From positions 2,372,001 to 2,436,000 of the forward strand of contig NZ_CP022189.1 in NCBI RefSeq assembly GCF_003111685.1: 64,000 nt of DNA, written 5' to 3'. A program made the translations under genes and the position numbers. Shown piece after piece: positions 44,631-52,538 of this stretch. The notes under the pieces were generated by a model that saw only the letters and a list, made by a program, of their open reading frames with translations, was not told the DNA's origin and did not search any database. Numbering within the stretch: position 1 is the stretch's first letter; each line of letters opens with the position of its first letter. The DNA comes from Alloyangia pacifica (GTDB lineage: Bacteria; Pseudomonadota; Alphaproteobacteria; Rhodobacterales; Rhodobacteraceae).

Positions 44631-45755
44631 ATGACGACCACACCCCAACTGCCCGAGCAGCCTGCCGACCTCGACCGCATCCGCGCCGACATCCGGAAGG
44701 CAGCTCAGGGTGTCGAGACCGCATCGGGCGGCACCCGCAAGGCATGGCTGAGGCTGGCTGCAGAGCTTTCCGAAGCGCGGAAGCATTTCAACGAAGAGGG
44801 CGGACTCGCGAAGTGGCTGAAGGATCACAAGCTCAATGATCTGCCTGGCCTCAAGACCGCGTCGGATACCTCGAAATTGCTTTGGATGCACGATCATCCC
44901 GGCGCCGTCGGTCTGGTGAAATGCACCGATGCCGCCAAGCCTGACTCGATCTTTCGAGCTTATAGCCGCTTGGTCGCCAAGGAAGCCAAGCGCCTTCACA
45001 AGGAAGCGCCGCGCAAGGATGCCGTCGCCGAGCTGATGGCGGATCTCGACATGACCGCCGAGGAAGCAGGCGCGGCCTATGACAGCGCCGCCCGGAAGGC
45101 CAAGGACGCGAACGACAAGAAGGCACAGAAGGACGCGCGGAAGCCGCCCGAGGCTTTCGACCTCGCCGACCTCGAAACCGATGCGCTCGAACTGCTCGCC
45201 GCCGAGATCGCGGCAGAGCTGCGGACCCGCCGTGAGCAGATCGGCAAGGAGCTTGTCGCGTTCCCGGCGCCCGAGCCCGAACCTGAGGCCGAGGAAGAGT
45301 CCCCGCTGCTCGACCGCCTTTGGGATGCCGTGAATCGGCACGGGCTGAACCCTACCAGTATCAACGCGCGGACGCATATTGCCGAGGATATGGTAAACGA
45401 TCACCTCATGGGGACCGCCCCTATCGGCGCGGCTCACGCGCGGCTCTACGAGAAGATGATCGCAAAGCTGCCCGAGCTTCCCGAGGAAGAGCCCGAGGCG
45501 GAGATCCAGACCGAACCCGAGATCCAGACCGAGGAGACGGCGGGCGATTTCGACAAGTTGCGGCCTGTGATCAAGACCGCCAAGCAGACGCTCAAACTGT
45601 CGAACGCCGCCCTTGGCAAGATCGTCGGAATCTCGCCTTCGCTCTGCGGGCACCACATGACCGGCGAGCGCACGCCGACTCCCGAGACACAGGCACGCTA
45701 CGTGGCTTGGCTCGCCGACGTGAAGGCAGAGCTGGCGGGCGAGTTCGGCGCATGA
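44631..45755 (+). CDS. HTH-containing hypothetical regulator/partition-like protein
   Basis: 374 residues from the ATG at 44631 with GAGAGGACAG upstream. The N-terminal half is helical and charged (GLAKWLKDHKLNDLPGLKTASDTSKLLW recalls DUF3102-type regions), the middle has acidic Pro-Glu linkers including the repeat EIQTEPEIQTEE near 290, and the C-terminal 60 residues hold a helix-turn-helix (LSNAALGKIVGISPSLCGHHMTG). It could be a transcriptional regulator or an element maintenance protein; I do not assign more. The stop overlaps the next start. Confidence 0.7.
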   Translation: MTTTPQLPEQPADLDRIRADIRKAAQGVETASGGTRKAWLRLAAELSEARKHFNEEGGLAKWLKDHKLNDLPGLKTASDTSKLLWMHDHPGAVGLVKCTDAAKPDSIFRAYSRLVAKEAKRLHKEAPRKDAVAELMADLDMTAEEAGAAYDSAARKAKDANDKKAQKDARKPPEAFDLADLETDALELLAAEIAAELRTRREQIGKELVAFPAPEPEPEAEEESPLLDRLWDAVNRHGLNPTSINARTHIAEDMVNDHLMGTAPIGAAHARLYEKMIAKLPELPEEEPEAEIQTEPEIQTEETAGDFDKLRPVIKTAKQTLKLSNAALGKIVGISPSLCGHHMTGERTPTPETQARYVAWLADVKAELAGEFGA

Positions 45756-46531
45756 CGTCGCCCATGTCAGAAGCGACGGCCCGCGCGACGATCTCGCGCG
45801 GGACCGCCGGACGGCTGATGGCCGAGCTGCGGCACACGCCGGAACTCACACCAGATCGGCTGAAACAGCTCATCAATCCGAGGTTCTTCCCGCGCAACCA
45901 AAAGGCCCTCAAGAGGTCCGCAGAGCGGGTCCGCAGGCATCCCGGCGCCGTCCGGGTTGCCGTCACCAGCGCCCCCGGCCTTGTCGTCGTGGCGCGGCGG
46001 CACTTCGTCACCACGGGCAGCTCTTACCATGAGCCCGGCGTGGTCCGGACCATGCCCGCCGCACTCTATGAGCATGTGACGTTCGCCCCCTCATCCGCAG
46101 ACCTCAGGATGCTTGACCTGCACATACAGAAGCACGCTATAGCCCGCTGGGTTGAACGCGGCGGCTCGCCCGATCCTCGCGATCTCGGCGTGAGCCTCGC
46201 CGACCTCGACGCCGCCGCGCTGCACATCCTGAGCGCCGATCTGCGCGGTTATCTGTTCGGGCCATTGGTCGGCGACAGCTCGGGACATTACGCCGCCTTC
46301 GGCGTCCCCGATGCTCGGGCGGGAACATGGGTTGTCGTGCCCGGCCTTCCTGAGGGAACTTCCCAGATCGACCAGCGCGAGCGCGACCTTATCGCCGTGA
46401 CCTATCTTGGCGAATCCGAACTGTCGGAAGAGCGGCAGACCTACCGCGAGCACATGCTCGCCCATGGCATCCGCGCGACCGTCCAGCGCTGGCCTGACCT
46501 GTTCTCACCCGAGGCACAAGACCGGCATTGA
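45752..46531 (+). CDS. Hypothetical protein coupled to the HTH gene
   Basis: 259 residues, start ATGA overlapping the upstream stop. Mixed alpha/beta protein with a central basic, histidine-containing region (LHIQKHAIARWVERGGSPD) and no membrane segment or known motif. Composition matches the rest of the element. Function unknown; operon with the preceding HTH gene. Confidence 0.6.
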   Translation: MTSPMSEATARATISRGTAGRLMAELRHTPELTPDRLKQLINPRFFPRNQKALKRSAERVRRHPGAVRVAVTSAPGLVVVARRHFVTTGSSYHEPGVVRTMPAALYEHVTFAPSSADLRMLDLHIQKHAIARWVERGGSPDPRDLGVSLADLDAAALHILSADLRGYLFGPLVGDSSGHYAAFGVPDARAGTWVVVPGLPEGTSQIDQRERDLIAVTYLGESELSEERQTYREHMLAHGIRATVQRWPDLFSPEAQDRH

Positions 46532-46666
46532 AACGCCCGGTGACCTCATGCCACCGGGCGCAAGCCAAAGTACCGGGCGGACTTGGGCGGAACGCCCGGC
46601 AGCCCGATCCTAGCACGATCCTCGACCTTTAGGCCACGATCTCGACCCCCGGGCGGTCCCCGCCGG

Positions 46667-46694
46667 TTGACCTAACGTAAGTCCTTGCTATCGT
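46667..46694 (+). promoter_or_regulatory. Probable promoter upstream of the coiled-coil/HTH gene
   Basis: TTGACC (46667-46672) and TATCGT (46689-46694) with a 16-base spacer resemble a sigma-70-type promoter, about 50 bases before the start codon at 46747. The remaining 46532-46746 stretch holds repeated CCGGGCG words and no recognised gene. Confidence 0.5.
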
Positions 46695-46746
46695 TCCCTC
46701 GACCCCCTGCCCGTTTATCGTTTCGGGCATCCCTTCGGAGGACGTC

Positions 46747-47382
46747 ATGAAGCGCTTGGGTGATGACGAACTGAGAGATCTTCCCACGGAAGACCTGATA
46801 GCCATCGTGCGCCAGCTAGAGCGCGAGGTGAGGCTGGCCCGAGAGGCCGAGCAGGACGCACAGGCCGAGGTCAGGAAGATGCGAGCGGCAGCACAGAGCC
46901 GGGCAGACCTCGACCAGCGCAGCGCCGAGGCCGTCAGATCGCTCGCCGATGAGGCCGAGACTTGGCGCGATAAGTTCCTGACATGGGCCAAGCTCGACGA
47001 CATGCGGGCCGATGAGATCGGCATCCTGCGCGATACCCTCCGCCCGTTCTTGGAAGACGGCACCGCCGAAGAGACACGCCGGGACGCCATCAGCGCCGCC
47101 CTGATCGGCAAGAGCAACGCCGGGCGCCGCCCTGCCTTGACTGATGCCCATTGCGTCGAGCTGGCCCGCAGGCACGCTCAGGGCCAGTCTGTGAGGGCGC
47201 TTGCCAAGGCCTTCGGCGTCGGGCGTGCGACCATCGACCGTGCCCTTGCCCGAGGCCGGTCCTGCGCCCCGTCCCTGAGCGCGATGCAGAACGCCGGGCG
47301 CCTCGACAAGAAGATGGCCAAGCTGCAGCGCGAGACCCGGGCTAGTGCCAAGGTCTGGCGCAAGCGAGACGCCACGCGCTGA
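46747..47382 (+). CDS. Coiled-coil protein with C-terminal resolvase-type HTH
   Basis: 211 residues. The N-terminal 100 residues are a long charged coiled coil (LIAIVRQLEREVRLAREAEQ and following). The C-terminal part carries AGRRPALTDAHCVELARRH and QSVRALAKAFGVGRATIDRALARG, the helix-turn-helix found at the end of Hin-type serine recombinases. The catalytic serine recombinase domain is absent, so it is a DNA-binding protein rather than a recombinase. It lies next to the right end of the element and might help integration or replication control. Confidence 0.75.
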   Translation: MKRLGDDELRDLPTEDLIAIVRQLEREVRLAREAEQDAQAEVRKMRAAAQSRADLDQRSAEAVRSLADEAETWRDKFLTWAKLDDMRADEIGILRDTLRPFLEDGTAEETRRDAISAALIGKSNAGRRPALTDAHCVELARRHAQGQSVRALAKAFGVGRATIDRALARGRSCAPSLSAMQNAGRLDKKMAKLQRETRASAKVWRKRDATR

Positions 47383-47436
47383 GTCACCGCAACCTTATGT
47401 CACCGCAGTGTCACCGCAGGACGGCTTGTCACTGCA
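47383..47436. repeat. Right copy of terminal repeat with GTCACCGCA units
   Basis: GTCACCGCA is found at 47383-47391, 47399-47407 and 47410-47418, and a near copy GTCACTGCA at 47428-47436. The stretch 47397-47421 is identical to 28174-28198 at the left end. Same-direction placement near both att sites suggests arm-type sites for integrase or excisionase. Confidence 0.7.
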
Positions 47437-47488
47437 GACCGCCCGTATCCCCATGGGGATCAAATCCCGTAAATATTTGATTTTATTG

Positions 47489-47572
47489 TGGTACCCGCGG
47501 CCGGACTCGAACCGGCACGCCATGCGGCTAGGGATTTTAAGTCCCCTGTGTCTACCATTCCACCACGCGGGC
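47489..47572 (-). tRNA. tRNA-Leu(UAA)
   Basis: 84 bases including CCA. Acceptor strand GCCCGCG (5') pairs with CGCGGGT before A73 and CCA; the G1-U72 end pair is unusual. The anticodon stem GGGGA/TCCCT encloses a seven-base loop CTTAAAA with anticodon TAA (47537-47539 on the plus strand). The T arm reads GCCGG-TTCGAGT-CCGGC and there is a short variable arm with leucine-type features. Its 3' 58 bases are the right att repeat; the gene remains intact. Confidence 0.95.
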
Positions 47573-47619
47573 CCCCGTCCTGTCTGCCGCATCGAGCCGC
47601 GGTTGACCAGACCCTCTTG

Positions 47620-48264
47620 TCAGGGCGTCGCGACGAGGCGCGCCACGTCACCTGCGCGCAGCTCCAGCGCCCCGTCCGAGGTGAACCCGAACCCGGTCAC
47701 CGCGCGCAGCGCCGCGATCAGGGAATCCCGCCGGGTCGCCTCCTCGGGTGCGCAGCTCTCGCCGTCTTCCGCCGTGACCTCCATGCGGACCACGCCGTCG
47801 TCTCCGGCGCTCCAGTTTCCCACGAGATCGCCGCAGCCGAGGGCCCCCGACAGTGCGCCATCCGCGCCGAAGCTCAGCTCGACCGGCCCGCCCTCGAGGG
47901 GCTCGTCATCCAGCAGCGCGACCCGCCACGGGCCGCCCGTGACGCGCGACACGCGGTCCACGCGGCAGGCCTCGAGAACCGCGCCGGCGATCCGCACCGT
48001 CGCCTCGTCGCCCTTGGTCCAGACATAGGTCTCGGGGTCGTCGACGGAGTCGAATTTGACCCCCGACGCGCTGCGGGACCGGGCCATGGGCATCTCGGCG
48101 CCGCTGTAGAAAAGCCGGCCGCTGTCCCCCTCGAGAACCATCGCCAGCGCCGCGCCTCCGCAATCGAGGCCGACGTGCACCGGCAAGCTGTCCAAGGAAG
48201 ACTGCGCCGAGACCGGGGCGCCGGACACGACCACCAGCGCCGCGACCATCCAACGTATCATCAT
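47620..48264 (-). CDS. Exported MliC-META (HslJ-like) two-domain protein
   Basis: 214 residues with an N-terminal signal peptide (about 1-20, AALVVVSGAPVSAQ). The first domain (VGLDCGGAALAMVLEGDSGRLF and following WTKGDEATV) matches MliC, the membrane-bound lysozyme inhibitor family. The second half (GPVELSFGADGALSGALGCG onwards) matches the META/HslJ domain. The combination suggests envelope defence against host or predatory lysozymes. A lipobox is not evident, so periplasmic location is more likely. Confidence 0.8.
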   Translation of the reverse strand: MMIRWMVAALVVVSGAPVSAQSSLDSLPVHVGLDCGGAALAMVLEGDSGRLFYSGAEMPMARSRSASGVKFDSVDDPETYVWTKGDEATVRIAGAVLEACRVDRVSRVTGGPWRVALLDDEPLEGGPVELSFGADGALSGALGCGDLVGNWSAGDDGVVRMEVTAEDGESCAPEEATRRDSLIAALRAVTGFGFTSDGALELRAGDVARLVATP

Positions 48265-48317
48265 ACCAAACTCCTCCTCCTCTCGGCGCGCCAGGGTCCG
48301 AGGCGGGGCGACCTGCG

Positions 48318-48812
48318 TCAGTCGGCGATCTCCGCCAGCCCGTCCTCTTTGACGGCCTGCATGGCGACATAGGTCGACGTGGTCGAGACATGCGGCAGGG
48401 TCGAGAGCTTTTCGGCCAGAACCCGCCGGTAGCTGCGCATGTCCGAGGTCCGCACCTTCAGAAGATAGTCGAAACTCCCGGCAATCAAATGCACTTGCTC
48501 AATCTCGGGGATCGCCGTAACCGCCTTGTTGAAGGCCTCGAGCGAGGTCTCCCGGGTGTCGGACATGCGCACCTCGACGAAGGCGACGTGGTCGAGCCCG
48601 AGCTGGATCGGGTCAAGGATGGCCCGGTAGCCGCGGATCACGCCAAGATCCTCGAGCCGCCGCAAACGCGCTTGGGTTGGGCTTTTGGACAGGCCAATGC
48701 GCTTGGCGAGTTCGGTGATCGACAGCCGCCCCTCCTCGGCGAGGGTGGTGAGAATCGCACGATCGAACCGGTCAAAGTCATCCGTGACGTTTTGCATCGT
48801 GACTTCCATCAT
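48318..48812 (-). CDS. putR: Lrp/AsnC-family regulator of proline catabolism (PutR)
   Basis: 164 residues from the ATG at 48812; ATGs at 48809 and 48797 (GGAAG upstream) are alternatives. The N-terminal winged helix (LTTLAEEGRLSITELAKRIGLS) and C-terminal RAM effector-binding domain (VAFVEVRMSDTRETSLEAF) are typical. It is divergent from putA, the arrangement of PutR in Rhodobacter and Agrobacterium, where it activates putA with proline. Confidence 0.9.
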   Translation of the reverse strand: MMEVTMQNVTDDFDRFDRAILTTLAEEGRLSITELAKRIGLSKSPTQARLRRLEDLGVIRGYRAILDPIQLGLDHVAFVEVRMSDTRETSLEAFNKAVTAIPEIEQVHLIAGSFDYLLKVRTSDMRSYRRVLAEKLSTLPHVSTTSTYVAMQAVKEDGLAEIAD

Positions 48813-48902
48813 CTTCGGAGAACCTGCCTTTCAGAAATACCATCTTCAGGAAAATCGACTTTCGAACCTGCTGTATCATAGGGCAAACGTCTGGAGATCA
48901 CC

Positions 48903-51900
48903 ATGCCCTACGACCCCCTGCCCGACCTGCGCGCCGAGATGGATGCCGCGACCTACGCCGATGAGGCCCGGACCATCGCGCGGCTGCGCAATCTCGCCGC
49001 GCTGACCGAAGGGGACCGTGCGAAGATCAACGCGCGCGGCGCCGATCTGGTCCGCGCCATCCGCGCCAGCGCCAAGCCCGGGCTGATGGAGGTCTTCCTC
49101 GCCGAATACGGCCTCTCGACCGACGAGGGCATCGCGCTGATGTGCCTCGCCGAGGCGCTGCTGCGGGTGCCGGATGCCGAAACCATCGACGCGCTGATCG
49201 AGGACAAGATCGCCCCCTCGGACTGGGGCAAGCACATGGGTCGCTCGACCTCGCCGCTGGTCAACGCCTCGACCTGGGCGCTGCTGCTGACCGGCAAGGT
49301 GCTCGACCCGAACCAGCGCCCCGGCCCGGTCGGCCACCTGCGCTCGGCCGTGCGCCGTCTGGGCGAGCCGGTGATCCGCAAGGCGGTCAGCCGCGCGATG
49401 AAGGAAATGGGCGCGCAGTTCGTGCTGGGAGAGACCATCCAGAGCGCGATGAAGCGCGGCGCGCAGCAGGAGGCCAAGGGCTACACCTACAGCTACGACA
49501 TGCTGGGCGAAGCCGCCCGCACCGAACCCGACGCATTGCGCTACTTCAAGGCCTATGCCGACGCAATCCGAGCCATCGGCACGGCGGCCGAAACCGACGA
49601 CCTGCGCGACAACCCCGGCATCTCGGTAAAGCTCTCGGCGCTCTACGCGCGCTACGAGGAAGGCCAGCATGACGACGTCATGCGCGTGCTCGTGCCGCGC
49701 CTCGTCGAGCTCTGCGAGATGGCCGCCAAGGCGAAGATCGGCCTCAATATCGACGCCGAGGAGGCCGACCGCCTCGCCATCTCGCTCGACGTGATCGAGG
49801 CGGCGCTGGCCTCCCCCTCTCTGGCCGGCTGGGACGGCTTCGGCGTAGTGGTGCAAGCCTATGGCAAGCGCGCGAGCCAGACCCTCGACTGGCTCTACGA
49901 GACCGCCAAGCGGCTCGACCGCAAGATCATGGTGCGGCTGGTGAAGGGCGCCTATTGGGACAGCGAGATCAAGCGTGCGCAGGTCATGGGCCTGACCGAC
50001 TTCCCGGTCTTCACCGCCAAGCACAACACCGACATTTCCTACATCGCCAACGCCCGCAAGCTGCTGGGCATGACCGACCGCGTCTACCCGCAGTTCGCCG
50101 GGCACAACGCCCACACGGTGGCGGCGATCCTCGAGATGGCCGGCGATGACCGCGACAGCTTCGAGTTTCAGCGCCTGCACGGAATGGGCGAGCGGCTGCA
50201 CGAGATCGTCCACGAGCAGGAAAAGACCCGCTGCCGCATCTATGCGCCTGTCGGTGCGCACCGCGACCTTCTGGCCTATCTCGTCCGCCGCTTGCTGGAG
50301 AACGGCGCCAACAGCTCCTTCGTCAACCAGATCGTCGACGAGAGCGTGCCACCCGAGGAGGTCGCCGCCGACCCCTTCACCGCCGAGGACTCCCGCACCC
50401 TCGCCCGCGGCCCCGAGCTGTTCCAGCCCGAGCGCGCCAACTCCGAGGGCTTCGATCTGACGGACCGTCCGACGATCGCCCGCGTCGAGGCCGCCCGTGC
50501 GCCCTTCGAGGCAATGATCTGGAAGGCCGGCCCGCTGCTCGCCGCCCCTGCGCCCTTGGGCGGGACCGAGGACGTGCTGAACCCCGCAAGCCTCACCAAG
50601 ACTGGCGAGATCACCTGGTCCAGCGCCGAGACCGTGGCCGCCGCCGCCGCCGCCGGCCAGCCCTGGAGCGCCGCACCGCAAGAGCGCGCCGCGATCCTGA
50701 ACAAGGCCGCGGACCTCTTTGAGCAGCACTTCGGCGAATTCTTCGCCCTGCTCGCCCGCGAGGCCGGCAAGACCCAGCTCGACGCCGTCGCCGAGCTCCG
50801 CGAGGCGGTGGACTTCCTGCGCTACTACGCCGCCCGCGCGGAGGGAGCCGCGCCGCAGGGCGTCTTCGCCTGCATCAGCCCGTGGAACTTCCCGCTGGCG
50901 ATCTTCACCGGCCAGCTCTCCGCCGCGCTGGCGGCCGGCAACGCCGTGCTCGCCAAGCCCGCCGAGCAGACCTCGCTGATCGCCCACCGCGCCGTGCAGC
51001 TGCTGCATGAGGCCGGCGTGCCCGCCTCCGCCCTGCAGCTGCTGCCGGGTGCCGGAGAGGTCGGCGCCGCGCTAACCTCCAACCCGGCGGTGACGGGCGT
51101 CGCCTTCACCGGCTCGACCGAAACCGCGCAGATCATCCACAAGTCGATCGCCAGGCACCTTGCTCCCGGCACGCCCTTCATCGCCGAGACCGGCGGTCTC
51201 AACGCGATGATCGTCGACAGCACCGCCCTGCCCGAGCAAGCCGTGCGCGCCATCGTCGAGTCTGCGTTCCAGTCGGCAGGCCAGCGCTGCTCGGCCCTGC
51301 GTTGCCTCTACGTACAGGAGGACATCGCCCCGCATTTCACCGAGATGCTGATGGGCGCGATGGACGTGCTGAAACCCGGCGCGCCGTGGCATCTTTCGAC
51401 CGACCTCGGCCCGGTGATCGACGCCGAGGCCAAGCAGGGCATCCTCGCCCATGTCGAGACCGCCCGGAGCGAAGGCCGCCTCCTGCACGAGATCGCCGTC
51501 CCCTCCGAGGGCCATTTCGTTGCGCCCACGCTGATCAAGGTCGGCGGCATCGACGATCTGGAGCGCGAGATCTTTGGCCCGGTCCTGCACCTCGCCACCT
51601 TCCGGGCGTTCGAGCTGGACGCGGTGATCGACGCGATCAACGACCGCGGCTATGGGCTGACATTCGGCCTGCAGACCCGCATCGATGACCGCGTGCAGCA
51701 CGTCACCGAGCGCGTCCACGCCGGCAACATCTACGTCAACCGCAACCAGATCGGCGCCATCGTCGGCAGCCAGCCCTTCGGCGGCGAGGGGCTCTCGGGC
51801 ACCGGGCCCAAGGCGGGCGGCCCGCTTTACGTCGACCGCTTCCGCGCCCACCCGGCGCCGCAGGCGGGCACGAGTTGGGGCACCGACGAGATCCCGGCGC

Positions 51901-52331
51901 GCCTCGAAGAGGCGCTGCGCAGTGCCGGCTGCGCGCCGCAGCCCGAGCGCAAGGACCTGCCCGGTCCAACCGGCGAGGCCAACCAATATATGACGCTGGC
52001 ACGCGAGCCCGTGCTCTGCATGGGTCCGGGGCCAGAGGCTGCCGCGGCGCAGGCCGAGGCGATCCGCGCCCTCGGCGGCGTGGCGGTCACTGCCCATGGC
52101 AGGATCGCGCCGCAGGTGCTGGCCACGCTCAAGGGCATCTCGGCGGCGCTTTGGTGGGGGGGAGCCAGCGAAGCCGCGGCCTATCGTCAGGCGCTGGCAG
52201 GGCGCGAGGGGCCGATCCTGACGCTTATCACCGGCGCGCCGGACAAGGGGCATGCCCGCGCCGAACGCCACGTCTGCATCGACACCACCGCCTCCGGCGG
52301 CAACGCGGCCCTGCTCGGCGGCAACATGTAA
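48903..52331 (+). CDS. putA: Bifunctional proline dehydrogenase/P5C dehydrogenase PutA
   Basis: 1142 residues. The N-terminal helical and PRODH FAD-barrel part (about 50-480; KIGLNIDAEEADRLAISLDVI and KIMVRLVKGAYWDSEIKRAQ) oxidises proline, and the aldehyde dehydrogenase part (about 550-1020) makes glutamate: the general base is in ETGGLNAMIVD and the nucleophile in QSAGQRCSALRCLYV. An N-terminal ribbon-helix-helix DNA-binding domain like that of E. coli PutA is absent, so regulation is left to putR. A C-terminal extension follows the ALDH domain. Confidence 0.97.
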   Translation: MPYDPLPDLRAEMDAATYADEARTIARLRNLAALTEGDRAKINARGADLVRAIRASAKPGLMEVFLAEYGLSTDEGIALMCLAEALLRVPDAETIDALIEDKIAPSDWGKHMGRSTSPLVNASTWALLLTGKVLDPNQRPGPVGHLRSAVRRLGEPVIRKAVSRAMKEMGAQFVLGETIQSAMKRGAQQEAKGYTYSYDMLGEAARTEPDALRYFKAYADAIRAIGTAAETDDLRDNPGISVKLSALYARYEEGQHDDVMRVLVPRLVELCEMAAKAKIGLNIDAEEADRLAISLDVIEAALASPSLAGWDGFGVVVQAYGKRASQTLDWLYETAKRLDRKIMVRLVKGAYWDSEIKRAQVMGLTDFPVFTAKHNTDISYIANARKLLGMTDRVYPQFAGHNAHTVAAILEMAGDDRDSFEFQRLHGMGERLHEIVHEQEKTRCRIYAPVGAHRDLLAYLVRRLLENGANSSFVNQIVDESVPPEEVAADPFTAEDSRTLARGPELFQPERANSEGFDLTDRPTIARVEAARAPFEAMIWKAGPLLAAPAPLGGTEDVLNPASLTKTGEITWSSAETVAAAAAAGQPWSAAPQERAAILNKAADLFEQHFGEFFALLAREAGKTQLDAVAELREAVDFLRYYAARAEGAAPQGVFACISPWNFPLAIFTGQLSAALAAGNAVLAKPAEQTSLIAHRAVQLLHEAGVPASALQLLPGAGEVGAALTSNPAVTGVAFTGSTETAQIIHKSIARHLAPGTPFIAETGGLNAMIVDSTALPEQAVRAIVESAFQSAGQRCSALRCLYVQEDIAPHFTEMLMGAMDVLKPGAPWHLSTDLGPVIDAEAKQGILAHVETARSEGRLLHEIAVPSEGHFVAPTLIKVGGIDDLEREIFGPVLHLATFRAFELDAVIDAINDRGYGLTFGLQTRIDDRVQHVTERVHAGNIYVNRNQIGAIVGSQPFGGEGLSGTGPKAGGPLYVDRFRAHPAPQAGTSWGTDEIPARLEEALRSAGCAPQPERKDLPGPTGEANQYMTLAREPVLCMGPGPEAAAAQAEAIRALGGVAVTAHGRIAPQVLATLKGISAALWWGGASEAAAYRQALAGREGPILTLITGAPDKGHARAERHVCIDTTASGGNAALLGGNM

Positions 52332-52538
52332 GGGCTGCCCCGGCAGGCTTGCCAAGCTCCGGTCACCCTCGGCGCCTCCGCAGACCCCTGCGGGGGCGCC
52401 TGCGCTTCCCACGGGCGCCTGCGGGAAACGGATCGAATTCGCTGCAATCTGCGGCGGTACGAAGGGTTTGTTTACCCCGCGCTGCTAGCGAAGACATGTC
52501 CGGCGCGCCGAGCGCCATGTCTCAAGCAGGAATGGGTC

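Larger units (their letters stand above)
27992..47546. mobile_element. 19.5-kb integrative element in tRNA-Leu(UAA), candidate phage satellite
   Basis: Boundaries are the two 58-bp direct repeats of the tRNA 3' end. A tyrosine integrase starts about 160 bases inside the left repeat. Inside are an AlpA-like protein, a primase/helicase-type replication protein, an origin-like region, a P27-like small terminase candidate, type III restriction-modification genes, several unknown overlapping genes and two HTH regulators. No structural phage, portal, large terminase, relaxase or mating-pair genes were recognised. The gene order is that of phage-inducible chromosomal islands; a replicating integrative plasmid-like element is the alternative. 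The integrated state is certain from the repeats; the satellite interpretation is inference. Confidence 0.9.

Noticed and set aside
48876-51008. 710-codon minus-strand frame opposite putA
   Set aside because: A shadow frame caused by third-position GC bias, with no ribosome site or family match; putA is unambiguous.
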